Below are positions 1 to 12,964 of a DNA stretch of 64,000 nt, one piece after another. Under the pieces are notes generated by a model that was not told the DNA's origin, did no database searches, and saw only the letters and a program-made list of their open reading frames with translations. The stretch's first letter is position 1; each line of letters starts with the position of its first letter. Origin of the DNA: Sabethes cyaneus. Taxonomy: Eukaryota > Arthropoda > Insecta > Diptera > Culicidae. The translations under genes and the position numbers were made by a program. Where the stretch lies: positions 225,736,397-225,800,396 of the forward strand of contig NC_071354.1 in the NCBI RefSeq assembly GCF_943734655.1. Reading direction: 5' to 3'.

Positions 1-99
1 TGATACCAAAAGGATAACAAAATAAGGTAGGTATTTAAACGGCAAGTAGGTTAGTGAACGGCTGAATAATGCGTATCATCAGATATCTCGCGCACATGC

Positions 100-1245
100 G
101 GAATAAATTACAGTCCACAGTGGTCCTCAGCCTCTTATCCAACAACTCCTATCCCTACCTTCTCCTGGTATCAACCAGAATATGAGTAACTTAAGGAAGG
201 AGCTTCGGTTACCAACGTCGGTGAAAACTATGGCCGTTACACAGACAGGGAGAGAAGCACTCATGCGAATGCTGGGTGGCAGCAGTAGGAAGAAGCTTAG
301 GCAGACATGAGCGTCTGTTTCTCGTCAGGACGGCTATTGATGGCTCTAAATACTCAAACTAGTAATCGCCTGCACTTCAGCCTGTGCTTCAGGTTAGGAG
401 CGGCTCACGACAGCGTCTGATCCAGAGCGGGCGGCTGAATTAAGAAACGTGATATCTTGGTACTAATGCTAAGATGGCAGCCCCATCATGAGAGTCGATA
501 GCATGGCCATAGTAAGGCAGCATACCTAAACAATGATTACTATAAACATTCAAGCAAACACGGATCGGAATATTCGATGTCGACCTAGGCCACGAAAGAA
601 GGAGGACGAATGGAATAAACCGGTAATCTGGTGCCATATCCAGGACACCGGCATGAACAATAACGGCAAACGGTGATATAAATTTCTGAGTTTCTGAATC
701 ATTAAGATCCGAAGCACTGCTTTCCCCCGTAAGGCTATCCGCAAAGCCACCTGGAGATCACCAGACTAACATACCAGGTTAACCACGTTCTCATTGATGG
801 CCGGTTCTTCATCAAACATCACGAACGTACCCCAAGCAACAATGTGAGTTTTATTGTACTTTTATGGTGGTTTTCTAGATCAATTTTGGTCTTAAATTCC
901 ATTATAAGAGTGTAATAAAACTCAGATTGTTTCTCATGGGACTTTTCCTATGGGTTGCGGATATTAACTCTGACCATCGTAATACATGTCCACTCAAAAT
1001 TTTCTACCGAAGAAGTATGCGCAGTCTGCCGAGAAGTATGCGCAAATACTGGATGAGAGACTGCCTTCCTCCGAGGAGTTGAGGCTAGATGAGGGACTAC
1101 CGTCTTCAGAGGAAGTTGAAATAGCATACGGACGGCCACCGGAGAAGTCGTTTCAGCGGAGCTAGATGACGAGCAACGGAGTATACGAAATGACTGGTTT
1201 AATGAGAAATGCCGACATGCGGTAACGATCGTCCTGAGCAACTAC
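100..1245 (+). mobile_element. Decayed LINE, leader and endonuclease region
   Basis: Non-LTR retrotransposon remnant. Positions 640-815 read, with frameshifts, like the end of an AP-type endonuclease domain: a TWRSPD-like segment followed by a degraded form of the IDHVLIDGR signature. The leader at 105-430 recurs at 60590-60860, and a shorter part at 8700-8800. The stretch 945-1240 continues into the endonuclease-RT linker. All frames are broken by stops, so it is inactive. A 110 bp MITE interrupts it at 831-940. Clade assignment (RTE/Loner-like) is tentative. Confidence 0.7.
831..940. mobile_element. 110 bp MITE with CCCAAGCAAC-type inverted ends
   Basis: The left end cccaagcaacaatgtgag pairs with the right end (inverted: cccatgagaaacaatctgag). 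A second copy lies at 54222-54329 inside the troponin C intron satellite, where the ends are better conserved. It has no coding capacity and sits inside the LINE described around it. Confidence 0.7.
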
Positions 1246-1249
1246 TATG

Positions 1250-1750
1250 CTGTAAATTTCACCTATATACTAACGATTTCCAAAAGTTATCAAACTGACA
1301 ATCTCGTAAATAAAGTTAATGTTGATATAAAGAAAATGATGGATTGGAGTAACTCAAATGGTATTCTATTGAATGCTGGGAAAATTCAGGCCAACATTTT
1401 CAGAACGAAGAGAATGGTTCTTGATAAAGTTCCTCAAATTATAATTGGAAACAAAATCATTCCTTATTCAGCAGTAACTTGGGCATACACATAGATAGTT
1501 ATAGAAAGTGGGACGCCCATGTATCAGCCATGTGTAAGAAAGTTTACGAATCTATGCAGTCATAAGTTTCCCTACGCCATTATACTCTTCAAACAATACG
1601 ATTACAACTAGCTAGACCTCTTATAGTTCCATTATTCGAATATGGTAGTATCCTATACGCAAATGTATCTAATGAAAAACTTTGAAAAACTTCAATTCCT
1701 TCACTCGTTACACCTATAATATTCCCCGTTTGCGTTTCACATTTCAAGTC
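1250..1750 (+). mobile_element. Jockey-like LINE reverse-transcriptase remnant
   Basis: Conceptual translation on the + strand reads like the thumb region of a Jockey-clade RT: a stretch resembling 'MMDWSNSNGILLNAGKIQ' followed by 'PYSAVTW' and, after a frameshift, an LLIVPLFEYGSILYAN-like motif near 1620-1665. Stops and frameshifts break it. Sequence at 1940-2100 may be a further fragment of the same element. Family assignment rests on motif resemblance only. Confidence 0.6.
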
Positions 1751-2129
1751 TTCAAAACTCATTGTACTATGGGCAAAAAAAGAGCCAAAAACGCAATTGA
1801 GATACAGCCTGCAGGCTGATAAAATTATAGATGATCTTTTGTAAAATTTTGTAAAGTTCGGGTGTACATTAAAAAAAGTTCTCAACTTCCAAATATGCGC
1901 TCAAAAATACGAAATATTGTCTGATGGGCCAGCTTATTTTCCAAACGTCTACTCACTCTTTCAATCGAATAGAATAAACAATCTTTTGGCAGCTCTTTTA
2001 GATGTTTTCAGGAAAACTTTTCGTCTTGTATCAAGTAACAAGTCGTGGTTACTTCCAGTTCCACAAGACCCCGATGAAGCGTCTTGACAGAATAATATGA
2101 CTTTTCTGGTGAGTGAGACGAAAGGACTC

Positions 2130-4790
2130 CCCGCAGAGTAAAAAAAAAGAGAGTCATTTAGACCCACTGATACTGACTCAAAGAAAGTGATTGGTACAGT
2201 AGAATTAGCACTGAAATGGGCTACAAATCGGTTCTTAGCAGCAGAAATACATGTGGCTGTACTAAAGTGAAAGTGCAAGAAAAATAAATGCATAATACAG
2301 AAAAAAACACCTTCAAAATATCGATAGATATGAATAGACCAAGCACTGGTCGCGATCATTATAACATAAATAGGAATCTCTTTTAAATTAGCAACGAATG
2401 GGACACTAAATGGGAAGTAAGCCGAAAGTGAAATCGACAATGTATTCATTCGCAAGATCTTCCAGAATATTGGTTTGACTATGATTGAAGATTCAGGTAT
2501 TGATTTTTACAATCGATTGTTGCTAGAATAATCAAGAAACATCACACATCTGACTAGATACGAATTCTTTAAATCTCAAAATCCGATATACCTATCGTTT
2601 GATTGCAAATCACCCGAAGGCGCCAACCAGGATTTCAAGGTCTATTCGTACTCAAACGAAATGAGCTGATAACAGTCAAAATGTGATGACTAACGCAATA
2701 AAATTTCCTTCCTATAGAACAATAGCGTAACACAGTTTATGAATTCAGTGCATTGGATATTTAATTTCAACTAAATTATATTCCTCATTAAAATTTAATT
2801 CTACCGTATACCAATATACAGAATTTCTGAAACTTTATCAAAGTTTTACGGGAATTTACAAGCTACATTCGAGCTGAAACTGTGATAGTAAGTAGATTGT
2901 ATAGACACAGTGATAGTAATACACAGTGTTGTGACATAAGATGTAATCTAACAAACGATTGACGTCCACAAAAGATATTCCCTTCGCGTGTACAAACTAA
3001 ACAAGAATCAATTCTTTCGACTCCGTTGACCTGCGTTAACAATCGACGGCGGCGCGCTGCTGATTGCGATGACGGCATATCAGTAAATCACGTGCTGCCT
3101 CTTCAATCAAGTTAAAAGTCATACCAAGGCTCGGTTTGTAACGGAGAAAACGTCGAAATTTTTAGCATATGATACAGTACATTACAAAGTTTATGGGTAC
3201 TTTGTACGTCTATACACTTGTTATTTACTAATTAAACAATATCCAATAGCTAGCACGCGCGGAAAAATCGCGGTCTGATCACCGCTAATAGTCAATATTG
3301 CATTCCTTATCTTTCACTTACAATTTCAGCATGTTGATCGATATTCCGCGCCGAACTGCTCACCACTTGAACCCTTAATCCTCCTCTCAAAACTATTCCG
3401 CAGATGTTGCCTTATCCGCTGCTCTTAGTAAGTGATTCCCCCGCTCGCTGCTAGCTGCACCGTGTATGGAAGAAGAACTCGCGAGATAGTAGATCAACAT
3501 CGACACAACAATCGCGAGATCGCCTGACAATAAAGTTGTCAACCGCTAAATAAACGACTCATTGAACGCACCACATCTATTTAACCCGACGACAAACACT
3601 GGACTGACGAGACGACCAAAAAAAGCTAAACTGAATTTCTTTCCATGTATTTATTCCACTAATGAAAATGGCGCTACCGCGATAAGCACCGGAATCGTCG
3701 ACACCTTTGCTACACACGCCTGCAAAGAAGCTCTGACTGACGGACTGACTGACGGACGAGCATGCATCTGTTTTTTTCTTACCGGCACACACAAGGCTGT
3801 ATTTATTGTTTTGCTCTGTTATCGGTCGTCTTTTATTTATTTGTTTTTTTTATTCAATCCTATTCAGATGATCACCGGATGCGAACAAATGTATATATCA
3901 TACATTGCAGAGATAAGTGGGGTAAGATGTTCACTATAAATTATAGTGTTCAGTTTATTGGCACAAACTATGAACGCTCCAAAAAATAAGTGACCGACAA
4001 TGAGGGTGAATAATTTCTACAAGCCCGTGAAATTCTTCAACCGTTTATTCATTCAATTATGGCAATTTACTCAGCACAATTCTGACCCCATTTCGCTGAT
4101 AAATATATTCAACGCTCAAACGAATGGACTAACATCACAAAGTACACGTAACACACAGACGATACCGATTTTGTCGATTCAAGAAATTAGCAAGCAAGCA
4201 CATGGTTTAATATTACCTTAAGTTCGTTGGCTCGTATTTTAGAGCCACTAAGAAATACGTTCCCGGATCGGAACAAACTTGATTAGAAAAAAAGATCAAT
4301 TTGCATGCTATACCGCCTGTCAACCACAATTTTCTATACAGTAGTTAAAGCATTAAATTATACCATAAACTGGTGATTACTCGATAATAGCATGTATTGT
4401 TTCAACTGGTGGCAAACAAAACGTGACTTTTTTTTTGTTAAACGGCTATCCCATTAGTCATGCTGCAAACTGACGGCTAAAGAGTATTATCTAATTTAGC
4501 AAGATGTAATAATTTACAGCGTTGTTTCATGTTTTGGAGTTTTCTCCATTTCTTGTGACTTAGTTCTGACATGTGACAACGTTATCTTCATTTTACGGTA
4601 ATACATTTTGTCTGTATCGTATGACCCGTTTCATCACTTCAAATTTTCTCGATTAAAAGGTAGTAGAATGTGCCAAACAAACAATATCGAAATACCCTCA
4701 AATTACTGGCGAATCAAGATCTCGATGTCGATTATAAAGGTTGAACTCGAATAAATCTGGACATACGGAAAATGATACTATTTATATAAA
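2130..4790. other. No gene recognised; AT-rich noncoding DNA
   Basis: I see no protein family, RNA gene or clear terminal repeats here. The longest open frame (3562-3939, +) has no recognisable domain or splice context and looks like chance. A short GACTGACG tandem lies near 3735-3755. Confidence 0.5.
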
Positions 4791-4799
4791 ATCTGAATA

Positions 4800-5975
4800 A
4801 AATGGAGAAGCGACACTGCAAAGAGAATTGATCAATGCACGCAAAACCTTGGGAAACTGAACATGAGCTAGAAACGAGTAATTATCACCACTTTTCCATC
4901 TCAGATGATGATTTGATTGTTTTGCCACACTACTTCAATTTACGCTAGACAGTTGCCCAATATGTTTCGATGAGACCAAAAGCTGGACAATTCGGTGGAT
5001 TCATCCTTTTATCAAAGATCTTCATGTGATCGAATGAAAGGCAAAATTATGTTCAGGAAACACTATACTTTCTTTAGAGTTTTCCATTCATAGTTGTAGT
5101 GATAAAAACCTTTGTTTTCTTTTCTCAACTAGAGATGACTTACCATATCATCAACTTGCGAGCAAATCTCTCTGTGAAAATAAGATTAATACGATGGAGG
5201 TAATTCCTCTTACGTTTAGCAAGGTAACATTTTTGACCCGGGATTTGTCCAAAGTATACATTTTTACATATATTCATTGTACTTGGTCTTACGGGTTACT
5301 TGATTCCTTGCGGGATTTTAGGCAATTGCCCAGATAACCAATAAGCATTAACATAAGCAGTAAACTAGTCGTTTTTTAACATATCTGGCATTTTATACAA
5401 CACGTTGCTGTTTATTAGCTTTTGACCGACTAACTGCATTAAATTGGCATCAAACATACTGTTCAAATTCTTCTTGTCGGTAATCAGTTGCAAATAAGCA
5501 TTGTTAGCTATAAGCATAGCTATAAACATTGTTAGCTATAACTATAAGAGCAGTAAAGTAGCCGTATACTTTGCCAAAAAAGCTTTTGAGTAGCCTTTAA
5601 GATAACATAATTGCTTATTGGCTGGCACTTGAATGGCATGGTTAATGCTTATTAGTTATCTGGGTATGTTCTATTTCGGTGTTCAGTTGGGATGTGAACA
5701 TGTGAACCTTTTCGCCAAATCACGTCGGGAGATCCCAAGATTATTTCGGACTGTCCTAGTCCTAGATCTTCGCTCGTAGTTTTCGGTCACATGTTCCACT
5801 TCTACATTTGGTTTGCTTTGCTCGATCCAACGTCAATGTTTTCCGATAACGTTTGAGCACGGTATTTACAGCCGATCTTAGAAATTTGATAACCTTGGTG
5901 ATCATTCCTCCTGACCACGTTGGGGTTTCAACGTGAATGTGCAGAGTTTTCTCAAGTCTCTCGCGTTTCATTTTA
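4800..5975 (-). pseudogene. Tc1/mariner-like transposase remnant
   Basis: On the - strand, 5970-5690 resembles the N-terminal helix-turn-helix part of a Tc1-like transposase (a VLKRYRKTLTLDR-like run). The 5010-4800 stretch resembles the C-terminal end, with NPPNCPAF, RPIE and YWAIVK-like pieces. The catalytic middle is not recognisable, and a 336 bp MITE sits between the halves. Multiple frameshifts make it a dead copy. Similar transposase fragments occur at 18.2-18.9, 33.2, 35.0 and 36.3 kb. Confidence 0.6.
5329..5664. mobile_element. MITE with CCCAGATAAC inverted ends
   Basis: The left end cccagataaccaataagca is matched by the inverted right end cccagataactaataagca, continuing for a few more bases. 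The interior is AT-rich and repeats 'gttagctata' several times. It splits the Tc1-like transposase remnant. Confidence 0.8.
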
Positions 5976-6477
5976 GATATTTTCCCCCCATCATAGTGGC
6001 CGGCCCATCATAGTCTCCCAATTTTCGCCAGGTGTATGATGGGAATCTGTCCAAGTAGTGCCTGCAGCTCGTGATTCATACGCCTGCGCCACTCTTCGCT
6101 CTTCGTTTGTATTCCGCCGAAAACAGTCCGCAACACCTTTCGTTCAAATACGGCAAGTGCACGTATATCTTCCGTAAGCTAAGTTACTGTCTCAAGTCCG
6201 TAGAGTCTGATTAGCGTTCTGTACATCATCAGCATTATGCGGCGGCGTATGCTCGCTCCTTGATCAAAGCGCCTTGCGAAGGAAAACGTAGGCACGACTT
6301 CCAGTGCGAATGCGTTGTTGAATCTCCTTACTCGTATTATTGTCGGCGGTGACCAGAGATACCAAATATCCGAATTCATAAACCACTTCCAGTTCATCGC
6401 CGTCAATAGTCTCTGCCCGTGGGAGGCAAACGTTGCTTTCTCTGGGGCGTCTTCCTACTATATATTTGGTTTTCGAC

Positions 6478-8174
6478 TAGGGCTGTCGGTATTGGGCCCT
6501 TTTGGTGAAAACCGGTATTTCGGTATTGGCGTAGAAAATACCGGTAATACTGGTAAAATACCGGTATCGGCAGATTATTCGGAATCAATAGAAATGTTGA
6601 TGATTTTCAGTAAATGTCTTTATTTTCAAACTTTAGCTTCAGTATTGTTGTTTAGTAAAGCAGAATTTAAGCAGATATAGTACACTTAGCGATTTATTTC
6701 CCTTGTTAGAATGGATTTTGTTGCCAACGCTTCCAACAATTGAAAAAACTTCCGCTTTCACCGAAGTCTAACGAACGGCTCTCAGCGCATCAGGAATTTT
6801 CCTTTCATTTCTTCAAATTTAGAGTTGGGAAACCCGCTTTTACCTATTTTAAAAAATCCCAGGATTGTAGCTTCCACTATAATAAATGCCCCGGTCTCCT
6901 ATACAGTCTCTTCACGAATTTCTCCGGAACCCTTGATAGTGTCTTCCTCTTCATCATCGTTCACAGGTATCTTCTCTTCTCTGTTATCAATACCACTATT
7001 CGCAGATAGTGGCTTGGAGATTTCATCTGGTTGTTCAATCAAGGTGATAGATTTGAAAAATATTCTAAATTCTTTCCTGGCAGATCCTTTGATAGCAAGA
7101 ATGCTCAAAAAGTGCAAAGATTCCCGTAGTCTGATCAGGGTCCGGTATCGTCGAAGTTTAGCTGAAGTTAGTGACGACTTCAAATGACGACGACTGACAG
7201 TCAGGCATGATTGTCGATGTTGAGTAATATGCGTCAAATTGCAGTTAATGTTACTCAAATTTAATTCAATTGCATTCAAAGTTGCTGGCCTTCTACTGAA
7301 TATTTGATAGAAAAATACGAATGAAATTAAGGGGTCGTCATGATGAAGTGAAAACCGTTTCCTTAACGTCGATTGAAGCCAATTTTGAAACAAAACGGCG
7401 CTGCTTCAGTTGAAACTGGTGCTTTATTACTTCATTGTTGAGTGACGATTTACGATTGTAAGGGACGATTATCTGAGAGCATCGAATAATTTGGCGGCTT
7501 TTGAATATCAAGTTGTTCAAAAAATTAAACGCGACGTTTGGCTCATGCGATGAAACATTTGTACAGCAAAGACGCTCTACTGTGCCTTTAACGGGCTCAA
7601 AAGCTATAATTGTTTACTCACAGTTTCAAATTCTCCATTGCTAGCAGTTGGAGAATCTCGTAGGCATTAACACCAAGTTGCTTTTCTATGAATTTCACAA
7701 TCATCTATCAAACTTAGTTCTTATTCGAATACTTACTTACTTAGGTGGCTTGCCGTCCTAAGACAAAGCCTGTTGAACAAAATTTCTCCATGTAACTCGG
7801 TTAAGGGCTACCGCTCTCCAATTCCTCGGACACCGAATACTCTCCGCCAGATCTCGCTCCACCTGGTCTAACCATCTTGCTCGCTGCGCTCCTGGTCGTC
7901 TTGTTCCTACCGGATTTGAGGCGAACACCATCTTTGCAGGGTAGTTGTCCGGCATTCTTGCAACATGCCCTGCCCATCGCATCCGTCCAGCTTTAGCTAC
8001 CTTCTGAATACTTAGAATAGTTCTTATTCGAATATGGAGTTTAAAAAAACTAGGATATTAGAAAATACCGGAAATACCGGTTTTTTGCCTTTCGAAAACC
8101 GGTATTTCGGTATCTAAAAATTGGCCGGTATTACCGGTTTCGGTACTACCGGTACTGCCGGTTAGACAGCCCTA
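6478..8174 (-). mobile_element. hAT-family DNA transposon remnant with 8 bp TSD
   Basis: Ends are TAGGGCTGTC and GACAGCCCTA, each followed inward by subterminal 'accggtattt'-type repeats. It is flanked on both sides by ttttcgac (6470-6477 and 8175-8182), the 8 bp duplication expected for hAT. On the - strand near 6780-6700 a frame reads FSIVGSVGNKIHSN, similar to the C-terminal hAT dimerisation motif. The rest of the transposase is degraded. An RTE fragment is nested at 7732-8017. Confidence 0.85.
7732..8017 (-). mobile_element. 5'-truncated RTE-type LINE insertion with 17 bp TSD
   Basis: Encodes only the RT C-terminal tail (MRWAGHVARMPDNYPAK, then an RARWLDQVERDL segment). On the coding strand it ends in a short TAAG tandem tail, as RTE elements do. 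Flanking copies of tagttcttattcgaata at 7715-7731 and 8018-8034 are a perfect target-site duplication. It is inserted inside the hAT element and is the youngest layer of this stack. Confidence 0.85.
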
Positions 8175-8699
8175 TTTTCGACGCATTGATTTGTAACCCA
8201 ATCGTCCTAGTCTCCGTATTTAGTCTGGCGTAGACTGCCTCAACTGTCCCAAAGTTTCTAGTAATGATGTCGAGGTCAACTGCGAAGGCTAGGAGTTGGC
8301 TACTCTTGCTGAAGATCGTTCCTCTCGTTTCGATGCCTGCTCGCCGGATCATACCCTTAATAGCGATGTTGAATAACATACAGGACAGTTCATCCCCTTG
8401 CTATGACCCGTAGCACAACACTCGCTCCAACCAAGCTTTGATCAGCCGCGTCAGCTTGTCCGGGAAACCGAGAACACGTGCATTGCCTACCAGCTTGCAG
8501 TTCGTGGTCGACTGTATTGTATGCTGCTTTGAAAATATTATACGTTGGTACGTTGTACTCCCGACATTTCTGGAGAAATTATCAGAAAATAAAAACACTC
8601 CTATATGCTGAAATAATATTTGAAAGAGTAAACGTTCGTAAACGTTGGTGGAAGGCTGGCAGGACGTCGCCGGTATCACATATAGCTATAGGTATAAAA

Positions 8700-8960
8700 T
8701 AGACCCAACGGTGGTCCTTACCCTCTAATCCAGTATTTCTTGTCCCTACTTCCTCGTGGTACCAGCCGGAATTCGTACAATCTTAGCGTGGAATGCCCAA
8801 GCTGCTGCCACTAAATTTACTCGAAGACGCCGGAGACTGCCACCACGTCTTACCTGTTGGACTGCCTGCGAAAGAAGAGGCAGATGTTCCTTGCAAGAAA
8901 ACCGAAGAGCCCAGTTCAGACGAATGCGCTAGTGTATGTGTCATCTCGATAATGTACCGC
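8700..8960 (+). mobile_element. LINE leader fragment
   Basis: The stretch around 8715-8795 (a ctctaatccagtatttcttg-type segment followed by ggtaccagccggaattcg) matches in order the leaders at 100-200 and 60590-60640. Downstream, to 8960, the sequence is degraded. No gene is seen from 8960 to 9650; that DNA is AT-rich and unassigned. Confidence 0.5.
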
Positions 8961-10263
8961 ACAAGTATAAATATATGCTAATGCGAAGGGAAACTATAGG
9001 GTGTTTGCAGAGTGCATAAGTATTGGAGAGCTGTTGGGCAGGCAAAAGTGACAGCTCCATATAAACTATACGGGATGGGAAGGGCGAGATTTTTTAAATA
9101 ATTTAATTCCTTATTTTAATTAACAGAAATTACTGTTTGTGTTATATGTATGGCAAGGTAATATATCTGTTTACTAAATAACAAATCTATTTTCAACAAA
9201 CCAGCTAAAACGCGGTAGAAATGATCAAAACTGTAATTATTAACTATGTTAGCGGGATAAAACTGAACAAATATCGATAGCCAGCGATTACTTTCGAACA
9301 AGAAAACAATAAATTATACTAAAATCAAAGCTACATTTAGTTATTTCGAACTTGGGCTATGCGGCATGCTGCACCCGAAAGCCGTATTTTTGGGTCACCG
9401 ATTTAATGCTAATTCACTGAAATATTAGTTGCTAAATGTAAACATGTATATCGAGGTACATTTCTTGGTTGATTTAAACATTAATTGTTTTGAATGGATA
9501 AATAGTTTCAGAAAAAACGATCATTTTATCCAACGCGTTTTTGCTGCATCGAATAGGAAAAGATGCAATGTGTGCGTAACAGACGTCTTGCATGTGTGTG
9601 TAGCAAAAGCCCTATTGTGTGATGTTCAATGTTAACGAATAACTATAGTAAACCTGCAATGGGTAGTCTCGCTTGGTCCCATAGTTAGTAAAGGTCGGGT
9701 AACAACCCTGGCGGAAACATAAGGTCATATACTGACAGGGAAGGAGGCACTCATGCGAACGCTCAGTGTAGCAACGAGGAATAGTCTTGTCAGCCTTGAG
9801 CGACAGAATGTGTGGAAAACGGAAAACTGGAGCTTTGCTAAATTTGCTAATTTCGTGAGTGGCGACGAGGTCCAGCTCGAACAGCTAGAACCCTGAAAGT
9901 CGGCATCGTGACATTGCAGGCGATCTGTCGCAAACCCCGAGAAGATGTGAAGGATCCGTTCGGGATAGACTTAATTTTATTAGAACGTTGGAGCGATCAA
10001 CAAGCTGGGAAAGGGTTTGAGGTGATGAGCTGAGTGCAGGATCGTGAAGGACTGGAAGGCAACGAGAGGATGTGTATGTCGTGGATAAAAGACCGTTCCT
10101 TCAACTACACCATCATAAACGTGCACTGTCCACACGAAGGTAGCCTCAACGGCAAGAAAGTAATGCTCTGTGTGCTGCGGTGCTGTGTGGAGGCAACGCA
10201 TTATAGTTGTTCGCCATTGGAGAAACGCTTCGGTCGGCAGAGAAGCGATTATAGACCAATTAA

Positions 10264-10850
10264 TGTATTTTGTTGATTTTCTCGGTAAAATACGTACGGT
10301 GAAGCGTTCTAACCTGAAACGTTACGCAGAAGGAAAAAAAGAGTTTTTAGTTCACCGAGAAAAATCAACAACGAACATTAATAACAACGTTACGGTGACT
10401 AAAAACAGAAAGGTAAATCCCGTATCCAATGTTGCAAATCGAGCGAAAATTATATCACCCAATGCTTACTCCACTGGCGCTTGCGTACGACAAACAATCG
10501 TTGATGCTGTATACATTCTGCTACCTACACACTCGCGTGGGCACTGCCTTGTAGCGTCTTTTGCTTTATTCTTTCTTTTCAGCTTTTTTTTACACCCTCG
10601 CTTACATATGGAAATCAGAGTGCGGGCCTCACGAGCGATCGATATCAACCGCTCGAGTGGCAATGACGAGCGAAAGCAGCGACTGTGGCTGATAGCCAGA
10701 TACACACTCGCAAAGACTCGTCGCAGTACATGAAAAAAATGGCGTTCAAAAAAGAAACTCATTCCAGTTTGTTCGTCAGAATGAGTACGCACGTATGAGA
10801 AAATTAGATCACACGAGTGCGGGTTTTTTAGCGCCGAGTTTGCTTTGAGG
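10264..10850. other. Unassigned insertion inside the LINE endonuclease
   Basis: Foreign to the LINE. It contains an inverted pair, ttgttgattttctcggt near 10269-10286 and its complement accgagaaaaatcaacaa near 10354-10371, resembling short MITE ends about 100 bp apart. The rest, to 10850, has no recognised family. Confidence 0.4.
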
Positions 10851-11030
10851 TACGATGCTGATCTAACTAGCCAGTCGTTGTGTGTTCGAATGGCGGCTGG
10901 GCGGTGCTACTAGAGTCAGTGGGATCGTTGTACTAGTCCCGTAATTATCCTGTACTCTAACAACCGACTGCGAAGTCTGTCGATAAAGAAGGTTCAAGAC
11001 GCATATAACCCAAGAACTTGCATTTTTGAG
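10851..11030 (+). mobile_element. tRNA-related SINE-like repeat, copy 1
   Basis: Begins tacgatgctgatctaacta and has a B-box-like gtgttcgaatggc at about 10881-10893. It runs through 'gagtcagtgggatcgttg' and 'ggctgcgaagtctgtcg'-like blocks to a cttgcatttttgag end. The same ordered blocks occur at 42991-43178 (+), 56371-56495 (+) and 32615-32729 (-). The tRNA ancestry is inferred from the B-box-like motif only. Confidence 0.65.
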
Positions 11031-12964
11031 TGCGGGCTTCGCAATACTCCCCATAACCTGCACACCAACACGAACGGTAACGGCCAGTGATGCATCAACT
11101 TTGCAGCTTCCCGATGCCTGGCGATCAGAAGCACTTTCTTTTCCCGCAAAGAAATCCACAAAGCCACCTGGAGCTCACCTGACAAATCGACCATACTCTC
11201 ATCGATGGCCGGTTTTTCTCGATCACTCCAACATACGCTTCCTAGGGGTTGCGGATAATAACTCGGCAACTCGGGTTATAGCCTAGCACTGCTTAGTAGC
11301 ACCTGCGCGCTCAAAACTATAGACGGTATCACGACAAAGCCATCCTTCACGGCAATTTGGCACATTTCGCAAACAGTTAACCCGCAAGCTGTCAAGTACT
11401 ACGCGCGCCTATCGGATGAGACTACACGTTCCTCTGTGGAACTAGGTGCTTCAACCCTCGAAGACGGATGCAGCAGGATACGCTCGGTTGTCAACAGGGT
11501 CGCAAACGGGGTGCTAGAGGATGAAACCTTGAGTGTATAAAATGACTTGTTTGACGAGGAAGCGATGGAGAGAGAAAAAACAGCTTGGAAAAGCTATCTA
11601 AGTATGGCCACAAGGGAGAATTTTTCTAAATATCGACGGGCGCGGAATAAGTTGACTACGATTATAAGAAGAAGAAAGCACCAACAGGAGCACAGAGGTC
11701 GTGAAGAGTTAGAATAACGATTCACGGTTAATGAGACGTGCAAGTTCTATGAGAAGGTGTTCCAATCTTGAAAATGATACATTCTGTAGCCTGTGTAGGG
11801 ACGAGTTGGGAAACCTGCGAGCGCCAGAAAGTCGATTGCTGGAAGCAGTTCTTCGATCTCAATGGCGATATAACGAAAGTGAAATTAACCTAAGAGTGTC
11901 TACAAACGATAATAGCTTGCCGGTTCCAGATCTTGAAGAGAGAAATCCTTCAGTAGAAGAATAATAGAGTTACCGGCAAGGGCCGACTCTCGGCAGAACT
12001 CTTCACAAATGGTAAAGAACCACTAGCAACGGCACTTCACCGGGTAATTTCAAGGATTTGGGAAGAGGAGAAGCTATAAGAGGAATGGATGGAAGGTGTG
12101 GTTTGTCCCAATTATAAAAAGGGGGATCGGCTTGCTTGCTATAATTACTGCAGCATTACGCTGATCAATGCCGCTTGCAAGGTGCTCTCCCAGATTTTGT
12201 TACATCGTCTTTCCACAATGGCAAAAGAATTGGTAGGGAAGTATTAAGCGGACTTTACGGAGCCCGTACTACTACGGATCATATTTTTACTCACCGACAA
12301 ATCTTCCAGAAATGTCGGGAGTAAATGCATTATATTTTCGTAGAATTCAATGCAGCATACGATACAGTCATGCGCGAACAGGTATGACTGATAATGCACA
12401 AGAACGGTTTCCGGACAAACTGGCGTGGCTGAATAAAGTTACCCAGGAGCGAGTGGTGTGTTACGTACGTGTTTCGGGTACACATGAGTTCCTCCGAATC
12501 GCACAGGGAGTTGCGGCAACGGGATGGATTGGGGTGTATATTAGTCAGCATCGCTATTGAAGGTGTGACCTAGCGACTAGGCATCGAAACGAGAGGGACG
12601 CCGCTACCGACAATAATCCAAGTAAAACCAACGACAAGCTGGAATTCGGGACTGCTTTTCCTTCCACAAGACGGTTCGATCGAAAAGACGATGTACAAAA
12701 CGTTGATTAAACGGGGGGTACAGACTTAAGACTATATTTTGGCACTACTTGGAGAGATTCCCATCGTACACCTGGTGAAAGTCGGGAAACTACGATGGGC
12801 CGGCCGAGTCGCAAGGATACCTACCAGTGGAAGCGCTTTGGCAGTGAAATCTGTTCTCTTCAAGTACCCCTCCATGTATTAGAAATAGAGGGGTCCTATA
12901 TGCTAGATGGCTCGACCAGATTCAAGTTCTTGATATAGCAGTAGCCGCCCTGGCTTCAAACTGC

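Larger units (their letters stand above)
5990..8680 (-). mobile_element. LINE, RT to C-terminus, split by a hAT insertion
   Basis: The two halves (8680-8183 and 6469-5990) join across the hAT element into one RT-like reading. Upstream are a GFPDKLTRLIKAWL-type segment and a degenerate FADD box (FAVDLDI). Then come LGLQINASKTKYIVG, a degraded YLGSLVTADNNTS-type motif, and the C-terminal MNHELQALLG/WWAGH region. Frameshifts make it nonfunctional. Related pieces occur at 9.65-12.95, 27.2-32.6 and 35.6 kb. Confidence 0.7.
9650..12960 (+). mobile_element. LINE copy (leader, endonuclease, RT) with an internal insertion
   Basis: Leader at 9690-9800, endonuclease N-half to about 10263, endonuclease C-half from about 11036 (LHTNTNGNG-like, then TWSSPD-like, then IDGRF), linker at 11300-11960, and RT from about 12000 (CPNYKKGDRLACYNYCSITL, then a degenerate EFNAAYDTVMREQV). 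A C-terminal GRVARIP-like stretch follows near 12800. Several stops and frameshifts kill it. The endonuclease is split by about 770 bp that include a SINE. Confidence 0.75.
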
